Source of the DNA: an uncultured Terriglobales bacterium
GTDB taxonomy: Bacteria; Acidobacteriota; Terriglobia; Terriglobales; Acidobacteriaceae
DNA length: 11,198 nucleotides
Direction: 5' to 3'
Assembly: GCA_955652845.1 (NCBI GenBank)
Contig: CATPBY010000012.1
Span: 1-11,198, forward strand
The translations under genes and the position numbers were made by a program. Shown in pieces: positions 1 through 5,322 of this stretch (the first letter of the stretch is position 1; each line of letters opens with the position of its first letter). The notes under the pieces were generated by a model. That model was not told the origin of the DNA. It worked only from the letters and a program-made list of their open reading frames with translations, and made no database searches.

Positions 1-438
1 ATGAAATTCGCCTCGAGTGGAGAATTGCGAGTAGGGCCATTCATTTTTCTTTGCCGGAATCGCCGGCGTCGTAACCCTCGGCATATGAGATGGAGCGACT
101 CCCCAGTCCGCGGGCGCGGGACAAATGCGCCAAACATTTCCGGCCTGATCAAGCGCTAATCCAACCAGCCAGTATTTATTTCCGGCTCCGAGCGGGATGG
201 AACTGGCGACACGGGCGGTTACGCTACTGCCGTCGGGAAGCTCATCCAAACGAACTGAAAGTCCCGGCTCCAGAGGAAGAGACAGACGAACGCCGCAACC
301 ATGCTGATTCACCACCAGAGTGTGGCAGCTTTCAGATAGGGTTACGGCAGGGTCCAAACTGGTTACGCGAAGCGGTATCTGGGCCCGAATGCGCGTGCTG
401 CGGCGAGGTAGATGCTGAACTCCTGCTGTGGTTTCCAT
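1..438 (-). CDS. PilZ-domain-like protein, 3' end cut by window edge
   Basis: Reading the minus strand from the ATG at 438 gives 146 codons without a stop up to base 1, so the C-terminus lies outside the window. The N-terminus has an RRSTR motif (residues 12-16) followed by IRAQIPLRV, matching the RxxxR arm and first strand of PilZ domains. An NQHGCG motif (44-49) sits where PilZ has (D/N)xSxxG, with His in place of Ser. PilZ domains bind cyclic di-GMP and act as cytoplasmic receptors, but the altered second motif makes binding here uncertain. Acidobacteria carry many PilZ-like proteins with this cysteine-containing N-HGCG variant (from memory). It lies 82 bases downstream of the radical SAM gene in the same direction. 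A TAAAAT box at 454-459 (minus strand), about 15 bases before the ATG, could give it its own promoter. In-frame TAA upstream supports the start. It probably does not belong to the peptide cluster. Confidence 0.72.
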   Translation of the reverse strand, partial: METTAGVQHLPRRSTRIRAQIPLRVTSLDPAVTLSESCHTLVVNQHGCGVRLSLPLEPGLSVRLDELPDGSSVTARVASSIPLGAGNKYWLVGLALDQAGNVWRICPAPADWGVAPSHMPRVTTPAIPAKKNEWPYSQFSTRGEFH

Positions 439-520
439 ATGCGATCTTTGCACTCGATTTTACGTGCGAAGTTCTATTTTGGTATTGCTCCGGTAAGGGG
501 AAAGCATACGAAAGTAACTT

Positions 521-1618
521 CTATATCGCTGCCGCGGCCTGAATCTGGATGAGCGGGCCGGAAGCATTGGTGCGAGCTTTGCGGAGCATGTTGGCGGAGG
601 GAATTCCAGTACGCTGGAAGGATTGCTCGCAATCGGCGGTCGAAGGTCCTCGCATGTTGCCTTCCATATAGGCCAGGCCTGGACAGCGAGTGCAGGTTCC
701 AACGTGGCTGCAGGTCGAGCACACGGGCAGATCTCTGGCACGAATGGAGCGGAGCTCGTGCAAGGCCGGCGAATCTTGCCAGATCTCCTTAAATTTCTGC
801 TTCCGTACGTTTCCGGTGGGTAAGGGAAACTGAACGCAGGGGAACACATCGCCGTAAGGCGAGATGTAGGCAGCCGTATGACCAGCACTGCAAGGATATC
901 CGTCCATGATGTCGTCACCCGGCGGCGGGGGAGGGGCGCAGAACTCTTCCACGTTGCCCACCAGGTCAGGGTTGCGTAAAACCGCATGCAGATCGGAGCC
1001 GGATATTCGCAGGCCGAGGATGGAGGTGTCGCCGTCCATCTTGGGAGTGATGGTCGGATCAAGAGTGTAAGAAGCGCCCAGTTCGCGAGCCAGTGCCTGT
1101 ACCCCGGCATGGTCTTGACGGTTGGCAGTCATGAGCACGTTGGCGATCACAACCTTGAGACCTTGCGATTGCAGAAAACGAATGGCCTCCAAGCTGCGCT
1201 TCAGCGAACCGGGCAGCTTGGTGATGGCGTCATGAACGTCTGGGCGATGGGAGTAGATGCTGATCTGTACCTGCTCAACTCCCAGGTTGACCATGCGGCG
1301 CGCTTCGGCCTTGCGGATCATGACCCCGTTGGTCTTGATGCGCACATTGAACCTTAAACTGCGCGCGTATTCCAGAATCTCAAAGAAATCCCGGCGCATC
1401 AGCACTTCTCCGCCACTGAGCGTAAGGAAAAATGTCCCAGCCTCGGCCAGCTGATCCAGAACCTGCTTGATCTCCTGGGTCGTCATCTCGCCATGATCGT
1501 CGTGGTCGAGATAGCAGTGCACGCAGCGCTCGTTGCAGCGGTAAGTGACATCAAGATGAACGGATAGCGGAACGCCCAGCTCGATCGCCCGCTCATTCAT
1601 TTCCTGCACGAGACTCAT
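521..1618 (-). CDS. Radical SAM/SPASM peptide-modifying enzyme
   Basis: This 365-aa protein has the radical SAM [4Fe-4S] motif CNERCVHC (C28, C32, C35; CX3CX2C) and an SGGE motif (68-71) for SAM binding. The C-terminal part is a SPASM domain that would hold two auxiliary Fe-S clusters. Its candidate ligands are C243-X12-G-X4-C (C243, C261), then C300, C303, C309, C312 and C330. The spacing C300-X2-C-X5-C-X2-C is one residue shorter in the last gap than the usual CX3C. Enzymes of this build (PqqE, MftC, sactisynthases, ranthipeptide and Trp-Lys/Tyr crosslinking enzymes) modify ribosomal peptides. It starts on an ATGA overlap with the PqqD-like gene and has a GGAG five bases before the ATG, so the two are probably translationally coupled. 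That pairing strongly implies a peptide substrate; the candidate is the 58-aa ORF at 3299-3475. A proline run (229-233) after C227 is unusual. The chemistry (thioether, C-C crosslink or other) cannot be read from the sequence. Confidence 0.93.
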   Translation of the reverse strand: MSLVQEMNERAIELGVPLSVHLDVTYRCNERCVHCYLDHDDHGEMTTQEIKQVLDQLAEAGTFFLTLSGGEVLMRRDFFEILEYARSLRFNVRIKTNGVMIRKAEARRMVNLGVEQVQISIYSHRPDVHDAITKLPGSLKRSLEAIRFLQSQGLKVVIANVLMTANRQDHAGVQALARELGASYTLDPTITPKMDGDTSILGLRISGSDLHAVLRNPDLVGNVEEFCAPPPPPGDDIMDGYPCSAGHTAAYISPYGDVFPCVQFPLPTGNVRKQKFKEIWQDSPALHELRSIRARDLPVCSTCSHVGTCTRCPGLAYMEGNMRGPSTADCEQSFQRTGIPSANMLRKARTNASGPLIQIQAAAAI

Positions 1619-1929
1619 GCAGTCTCCGCGGAACGGGGGGATGAATCGGCGATGGGATGATCGGAAACCAGCAAGATCCCGTGAGGAGAAAGATCGTCCA
1701 CGAATTGCTGGGCGTCGCGCAGCGCGACCTCGGGTTCGACCTCAAACTGACTGACCAGCGCGCTGACGATTTCAGACAGTGGAGTTCGTCCGTCTGCCGC
1801 CTGCCAGATCACAGTCGCGACTTCATTCAGGGTATAGAAGGTCGAATCGACCGAAGACATGATCATCATCTCCCCGCCCAGCATGCGGGCAGCGATGGCG
1901 GAGCTGCGGGCAATGTACCTGTCACTCAT
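1615..1929 (-). CDS. PqqD-like peptide chaperone (RiPP recognition element)
   Basis: This 104-aa protein resembles PqqD-family proteins: an N-terminal stretch with LGGEMMIMSS (strand region), FYTLNEVATVIWQAADGRTPLSEI (wing helix region, about 31-54), then a helix and a DDLSPHGIL C-terminus. PqqD-type domains bind the leader of a precursor peptide and deliver it to the modifying enzyme; it acts in the cytoplasm. I chose the ATG at 1929, which overlaps the kinase stop as ATGA and has GGGAG eight bases upstream; a TTG five codons earlier is less likely. The gene ends with another ATGA overlap with the radical SAM gene. The order kinase-PqqD-radical SAM recalls the 'HPr-rel-A' gene set in protein family collections (naming from memory). 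In lasso pathways the equivalent B1 protein binds a YxxP leader motif, and such a motif is present in the candidate precursor upstream. Confidence 0.88.
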   Translation of the reverse strand: MSDRYIARSSAIAARMLGGEMMIMSSVDSTFYTLNEVATVIWQAADGRTPLSEIVSALVSQFEVEPEVALRDAQQFVDDLSPHGILLVSDHPIADSSPRSAETA

Positions 1930-2732
1930 TGAATCAACTCCCAAACCCGCGAGTCAGGAGTGAAATTCAAACGGCGCACGGGGACGTTCTCCACGAAATC
2001 GCAAGCGGAGCCAAAAAGCATTTTGACCAGCTCTGCATCTTCAGCAAAAAAGAGGATATTCCTCAGCAGCAAATGCATCGCCTGGGGAGGGTCAATGGAG
2101 TCAATTCTGTTCTCGCTCGCTTTGGTGAGAAAAAACAGCGCGCCCAGCGGCGCGGAGCAGTTCTCCCCGACGCGGTGGAGTTCTCCGGCAAAAGGAGTTC
2201 CGCAGGCGCGGTAAACGCCTGAAGCTCTGCGAACGTAAGAAATTTCATCGGTCAGCAGGGTAACATCGGGGGGCGCGAGCCGCGAGATTGTCGTCTTCCC
2301 TGCACCGGAGACCCCGGAGAACAGGAAAGCTCGCCCGTTGCGTACGACACTCGCGGCGTGCAGGAGAAACCCGCCTTCTTTCGCCAGTATCAAGGTGTGA
2401 ACAATGCGCAACACGGAATCGATGGAATAAGGGTTCGGCGACTGGCGAACCCGCCCGCGGCCAGCTTCAGGATTCCAATGCGCGTTGAAATCTCCGCGCT
2501 GTAGTCGCCAGGTGCCATTTTGCAACTCTACTCGAAGATCGTTTTCAGATTCAGACTGCGGCGGCTCGGATGGAGCGACGAGATCGACATCAAACTCGAA
2601 CCTGGGTCGCGAAGGCGATCCGACGAAACCTGCGTATCGATCGGCCAGCATGTCGCGAAATGATCCGTCCTGTGTGCGCAAAAGGATGGGCAGGCCACCA
2701 ATTTCAACCGCGATCTCGTGATTTTCGCTCAT
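1926..2732 (-). CDS. HPr kinase-like (HprK-related) kinase
   Basis: This 268-aa protein has an HPr-kinase-type C-terminal core. It includes LLHAASV (123-129), the P-loop GVSGAGKTT (140-148), and TDE (161-163) as a likely Walker B acidic pair. The first ~110 residues are variable and do not resemble the HprK N-domain. No HPr or PTS gene is nearby, so sugar-phosphotransfer control is unlikely. Related stand-alone kinases in lasso-peptide clusters (for example PadeK and ThcoK) phosphorylate the C-terminal serine of the precursor. Here the candidate precursor also ends in serine, so peptide phosphorylation is a plausible role, but this is inference. The start at 2732 is supported by a GGAG eight bases upstream. 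A longer in-frame version reaching to 2963 would overlap the peptidase gene and is less likely. The stop overlaps the PqqD start by four bases, implying translational coupling. Confidence 0.85.
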   Translation of the reverse strand: MSENHEIAVEIGGLPILLRTQDGSFRDMLADRYAGFVGSPSRPRFEFDVDLVAPSEPPQSESENDLRVELQNGTWRLQRGDFNAHWNPEAGRGRVRQSPNPYSIDSVLRIVHTLILAKEGGFLLHAASVVRNGRAFLFSGVSGAGKTTISRLAPPDVTLLTDEISYVRRASGVYRACGTPFAGELHRVGENCSAPLGALFFLTKASENRIDSIDPPQAMHLLLRNILFFAEDAELVKMLFGSACDFVENVPVRRLNFTPDSRVWELIQ

Positions 2733-2740
2733 GGTGCGAT

Positions 2741-2744
2741 CTCC
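2741..2744 (-). promoter_or_regulatory. Ribosome binding site of the HPrK-like gene
   Basis: GGAG (within CGGAGA) lies eight bases before the ATG at 2732. It decides in favour of this start over the upstream in-frame extension, which would run into the peptidase gene. Confidence 0.6.
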
Positions 2745-2784
2745 GCCGTGCGGAGAGTCAACGTTTCCTGCACCCCCCAGAACT

Positions 2785-3288
2785 CTACGGTTGCGCTCTC
2801 GCGACCGCAGCTTCAAAGGGCTGACCAGGGTCAGCGGGTAGCGCGTACGTTCGAAGCGCGGCACGCTGCAACAGATCGAAGTGACAAAGCATCCAGCCCA
2901 GAAGCCGGCGAACCGGGCTGAGCGGCAGTACCGGGACGAAAAGTCCAGGATAATCGCGTTCAATTTTCGTCACTGTGCCCAGCAATTCGGTTGGGCGTAC
3001 AGGAGCATCCGCACAGGGCATGCAGTCTCCCCTGGCGAGCAAGATTCCGCTTTGCTTTTTGCCAGTTTCCAAAAGACGATGAGCGAACAAGCGGCCCCCG
3101 CGCGAGAAAAGAACGATGTCCCCGTTTTTCACCTGAGCAAACGTACTGGATTCAATGGTAAGAACATCTCCAGGCCACAAAGTGGGCAGCATGCTGGTGC
3201 CGGTGGCCCGCAATTTCAAATGACCGCTCGATCGCAGAACTTCAGCCGCCAGCATGCATTTGTGTTGTGCGAGGACTTCAGCGTCCAT
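2785..3288 (-). CDS. S24/S26-family (signal-peptidase-like) serine peptidase
   Basis: This 167-aa protein carries the S26 box GTSMLPTLWPGD (30-41), with S32 the expected nucleophile, then NGDIVLF (55-61), AHRLLE (69-74) and ARGDCMPCADAPV (85-97). The HR in the third box and the GD/D of the fourth match the Ser-His type (SipW or eukaryote-like signal peptidase) rather than the Ser-Lys type. No N-terminal membrane anchor is visible, unlike most signal peptidases. The only hydrophobic part is a short arginine-flanked stretch near 115-142. It may therefore work in the cytoplasm or on the membrane surface, perhaps cutting the leader of the neighbouring peptide (inference). The ATG at 3288 lies ten bases after the precursor stop. 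The frame is open for 45 more codons upstream, but those bases encode the precursor in another frame, so I reject the longer start. No clear Shine-Dalgarno is seen, which suggests coupling to the precursor gene. Confidence 0.84.
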   Translation of the reverse strand: MDAEVLAQHKCMLAAEVLRSSGHLKLRATGTSMLPTLWPGDVLTIESSTFAQVKNGDIVLFSRGGRLFAHRLLETGKKQSGILLARGDCMPCADAPVRPTELLGTVTKIERDYPGLFVPVLPLSPVRRLLGWMLCHFDLLQRAALRTYALPADPGQPFEAAVARAQP

Positions 3289-3298
3289 CGGTAAGGGC

Positions 3299-3475
3299 CT
3301 ACGACTTCCGTCTGAACCGGCATTGCCCTTGGCTGTGAGTGATCTTCCCACAGGCCAGGGCGAGGGTTTCAAATACTTTCTCGAATCGAAATTCCGGCTT
3401 GCGATAGGGTTTTTTGGCCCCACTCTGGCTCGGCGCGCCCTTACCGGTTCCGGAAGGTTGGTTCTTCTGAGTCAT
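3299..3475 (-). CDS. Candidate RiPP precursor peptide, 58 aa
   Basis: An ATG at 3475 opens a 58-codon frame ending in TAG at 3299. It is short enough to be missed by usual gene calling. Residues 1-20 are polar and rich in Gly, Ser and Gln. Residues 21-27 (KKPYRKP) contain YxxP (Y24, P27), the motif that PqqD-like B1 proteins bind in lasso leaders. An acidic/aromatic stretch EFRFEKVFE (28-36) follows, then TLALACGKI (37-45) and a tail with a second Cys (C52), a basic cluster RFRRK and C-terminal Ser58. The likely core is about residues 40-58 with two cysteines nine residues apart, possible sites for radical SAM or disulfide chemistry. The gene sits between the exporter and the peptidase, kinase, PqqD and radical SAM genes, all on one strand. 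A weak GAG lies six bases upstream. I recall similar ALACGK-type small proteins in Acidobacteria but cannot verify this here. The precursor role is inference. Confidence 0.72.
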   Translation of the reverse strand: MTQKNQPSGTGKGAPSQSGAKKPYRKPEFRFEKVFETLALACGKITHSQGQCRFRRKS

Positions 3476-3579
3476 AGAAATCTCAGTGCGCTTAATGGCT
3501 TACGCCTGCCTTCGAGCCGAGCACGAACCCCAACAGGATAACGCAGTGTACAACAGAGAAGAAGCCAAATGCTAACCAT
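3472..3579 (-). CDS. Possible 35-aa micro-ORF before the precursor gene (uncertain)
   Basis: An ATG at 3579 with GGGG about eight bases upstream opens a 35-codon frame. Its N-terminus is hydrophobic (MVSIWLLLCCTL) and its C-terminus is basic. Its TGA overlaps the precursor ATG as ATGA, the arrangement seen twice further down the operon, so it could be a leader ORF that couples translation of the precursor. Against it, a different frame of the same DNA encodes a cleaner membrane helix, and the codon content is not persuasive. I list it as a weak candidate; it may be non-coding leader. Confidence 0.25.
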   Translation of the reverse strand: MVSIWLLLCCTLRYPVGVRARLEGRRKPLSALRFL

Positions 3580-3626
3580 TGTTGTATCCCCGGATGCCGT
3601 CGAACGAAGCCAATATGGCGATGGCT
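3492..3626 (-). other. Open frame after the permease stop encoding one membrane helix, no ATG
   Basis: In the same frame as the permease, directly after its TGA (3627-3629), 44 sense codons run to a TAA at 3492-3494. They encode a basic stretch (GFVRRHPG), then a strongly hydrophobic segment beginning IQQWLAFGFFSVV and ending near LLGFVLGSKAG: a good single transmembrane helix with a positive N-side. There is no ATG, GTG or TTG early in the frame. Possibilities are a small membrane protein from a rare start, stop readthrough extending the permease, a decayed gene, or chance. This 151-base spacer otherwise holds only the weak micro-ORF, and I see no convincing terminator or promoter in it. Confidence 0.3.
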
Positions 3627-4430
3627 TCAATAAAAAGAAAGGGTGCCGAGCAGCCGGGCGCGACGCAAGATGCGGGAGAAAATGAGCAGGCTCAGGGGCA
3701 GCAAAATGACCGAAAACATGCTCAGCACAAAGATTTCGCGCTGCAGTAACGCTAAACTTGCGCCCTGAAGCAGAGCCATGCGTATGCCGTCCAGCGAGTA
3801 GGTAATCGGAATTAGTCCGGAAATCAGGCGAAGAGGCCGGGGCAAAGCAGCAACCGGGAAGAGAGTTCCAGTCAGAAACCAAACTCCGGAGCCGAGCAGC
3901 CAAACCAGTGCGGCGCCTTTTTGGATCGCCAACTGCAGGGCTGCCGCAAGAATGCCGAGCGCGAAGGCTACCAGCAGCGATAGAAAACAAATCAGCGCAC
4001 AGCCCGTGATATTCGGGTTAAGCAGCGGCGCGGGCGACAGGAGCAGTCCTGCTCCAATAAAAAATATAAGCTGAATGGTGTTTCGACCGAAGGCTGAAAG
4101 AGCGCTGAGAAAAATCAACATGGCTGCGGGGGTGGAAGTGGTGACCATAACCTCCAAGGTGCCCGTCTGCTGCGCTTCCTGCACAATCATCAGGAAGGCG
4201 TTGATGCCCATTATCAAAAATGTGTAAAAGCCCATGCCCAGCAGCACGAATGGGAAGTAATCCATTCCCTCGGGACGGAACGAAGGGCCAATGGCGCGAG
4301 CGAGATAATAAAATGCGGCCAGTTCCGCTGCTGCTCCGGCCACTGAAATCACAAATCCTGAGCGGTAACGGATCGCAGTCAGAAGGTCGCGACGCAGGAT
4401 CGCCAGCATTTTGTCCAGAAGGCTTGCCAT
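3627..4430 (-). CDS. ABC-2 type transporter permease
   Basis: This 267-aa protein is rich in hydrophobic segments, with about six membrane helices at roughly 22-44, 58-82, 98-122, 130-160, 165-195 and 225-250. The N-terminal cytoplasmic part (LDKMLAILRRDLLTAIRYR) and the segment EAQQTGTLEVMVTTSTP are typical of ABC-2 permeases. The position after the helix-4/5 turn with LLGSGVWFLTGTLFPVAALP followed by LIPITYSLDGIRMALLQG is also characteristic of the family. It would form the membrane part of a two-gene exporter with the ATPase just upstream. In a peptide-modification cluster the natural cargo is the mature peptide (inference); ABC-2 exporters also move polysaccharides and drugs. I chose the ATG at 4430, two bases after the ATPase stop. 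A TTG at 4442 would overlap the ATPase by ten bases. Confidence 0.9.
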   Translation of the reverse strand: MASLLDKMLAILRRDLLTAIRYRSGFVISVAGAAAELAAFYYLARAIGPSFRPEGMDYFPFVLLGMGFYTFLIMGINAFLMIVQEAQQTGTLEVMVTTSTPAAMLIFLSALSAFGRNTIQLIFFIGAGLLLSPAPLLNPNITGCALICFLSLLVAFALGILAAALQLAIQKGAALVWLLGSGVWFLTGTLFPVAALPRPLRLISGLIPITYSLDGIRMALLQGASLALLQREIFVLSMFSVILLPLSLLIFSRILRRARLLGTLSFY

Positions 4431-4432
4431 TC

Positions 4433-5230
4433 TTATCGCCAACTTCCGGCAGTTAACAGGGACCTCTCATCCACTTCGCCGGTAGTATGAAAATAAAAGG
4501 AGCGCAGCTCTTCCGGGTCGGTGGCCGCAATTTTCCTGTAGCCCGCCAGCCGGCCTTGACGTAGCACGGCAGCGAAGTCGCCCACTGCGGCCGCTTCGAT
4601 CAGGCTGTGCGTGGCCAGGATGACGGTGGTTCCACCGTCCGAAAGTGAGCGGACAAGATTCCAAAAGTGGGTTGCCGACGCCGGATCAAGGCTGCGCGTA
4701 GGCTCGTCAAGCAGAATGACGGAGGGTTGTTTGATGAGAGCTCGCGCGATGCCTAACCGCTGGTACATGCCGCTGGAAAACTTCATGACCAGAGTGTCGG
4801 CGGCGTCGAGCAAGCCTGTCTGCTGCAGCATGAGCTCTATCCGGCGACGGCGCTCGGGAAGACGAACATCATCCAGTGCGGCATAGAAGTCGAGGTTCTC
4901 GCGAGCCGAGAGTCGAGGGAAAAATGACCGTTCGCCTGACACCGCGAAGCCGACCTGCCGCCGCACTTGCTGGGGATCCGTCTGGGTATCTGCGCCTCCG
5001 ACCATGACGTGTCCCTCATCGGGAATGAGCATGGTAGAAATCAGCTTCAAAATGGTAGTTTTGCCGCTGCCGTTGGGACCGAGGAGAACCAGGATCTGAG
5101 CGCTGGAGGCTGCGACCGAGATCTGGTCCAAAGCGCGGGTTTCTCCGCCACGTTCGCGGCCCATCCAGTTAAACAACGCCGGACTGTGACGGAAAATTTT
5201 AGTTACAGCCTGGAGAACGACGCTATCCAT
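4433..5230 (-). CDS. ABC transporter ATP-binding protein
   Basis: This 265-aa protein has the full set of ABC ATPase motifs: Walker A GPNGSGKTT (51-59), signature FSSGMYQR (151-158), Walker B VILLDEP (171-177), D-loop SLDP (180-183) and the H-loop histidine H208. The signature is the SxGMxQR form common in ABC-2 exporters rather than LSGGQ. The Q-loop region reads VGFAVSGERSFFPRLS, with no glutamine at the usual place but an ERSFF motif, seen in a subset of these exporters (from memory). It energises the permease encoded two bases downstream. The start at 5230 is the first ATG inside the spacer. The open frame runs further to 5350 but that would cross the divergent gene start at 5323. It is the first gene of the minus-strand operon behind the TATAAT box at 5267-5272. 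No strong Shine-Dalgarno is visible. Confidence 0.92.
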   Translation of the reverse strand: MDSVVLQAVTKIFRHSPALFNWMGRERGGETRALDQISVAASSAQILVLLGPNGSGKTTILKLISTMLIPDEGHVMVGGADTQTDPQQVRRQVGFAVSGERSFFPRLSARENLDFYAALDDVRLPERRRRIELMLQQTGLLDAADTLVMKFSSGMYQRLGIARALIKQPSVILLDEPTRSLDPASATHFWNLVRSLSDGGTTVILATHSLIEAAAVGDFAAVLRQGRLAGYRKIAATDPEELRSFYFHTTGEVDERSLLTAGSWR

Positions 5231-5266
5231 TTCTATGGTTAAAATGTCCGGAGAAAAACAAAAGGT

Positions 5267-5272
5267 ATTATA
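5267..5272 (-). promoter_or_regulatory. Putative -10 box of the peptide-cluster operon
   Basis: The minus strand reads a perfect TATAAT here, 36 bases before the ATPase ATG, in the 92-base spacer between divergent genes. The -35 region 17 bases upstream (GCCAAA) is a poor match to TTGACA, so an activator or another sigma factor may be needed. The plus strand over 5266-5271 reads TATTAT, so the same site could serve the divergent nucleotidyltransferase gene as a symmetric, two-way -10. That reading is inference. Confidence 0.45.
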
Positions 5273-5322
5273 GTGGCCGTCGTTGATCTTTTGGCATCGA
5301 AGGCTAATTTCGAGAAATACGC

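Noticed and set aside
90..542. 150-aa plus-strand frame
   Set aside because: It is antisense to the PilZ-like gene and the radical SAM end, with no family resemblance.
460..1110. 216-aa minus-strand frame
   Set aside because: Out-of-frame shadow of the radical SAM gene; the real frame has all the cysteine motifs.
2733..2963. N-terminal extension of the HPrK-like protein
   Set aside because: It overlaps the peptidase coding region, while a good GGAG sits before the ATG at 2732.
3299..3423. N-terminal 45-residue extension of the S26 peptidase up to 3423
   Set aside because: It covers the precursor gene in another frame, has no resemblance to the family, and the ATG at 3288 gives a normal S26 length.
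3472..3990. 172-aa minus-strand frame overlapping the permease
   Set aside because: Most of it is an out-of-frame shadow of the permease with arginine/serine/proline-rich low-sense sequence; only its last 35 codons are kept as a weak micro-ORF.
521..5230. Calling the cluster a lasso-peptide cluster
   Set aside because: No asparagine-synthetase-like cyclase or transglutaminase-like peptidase is present; only the YxxP motif, PqqD, kinase and nucleotidyltransferase recall lasso pathways.
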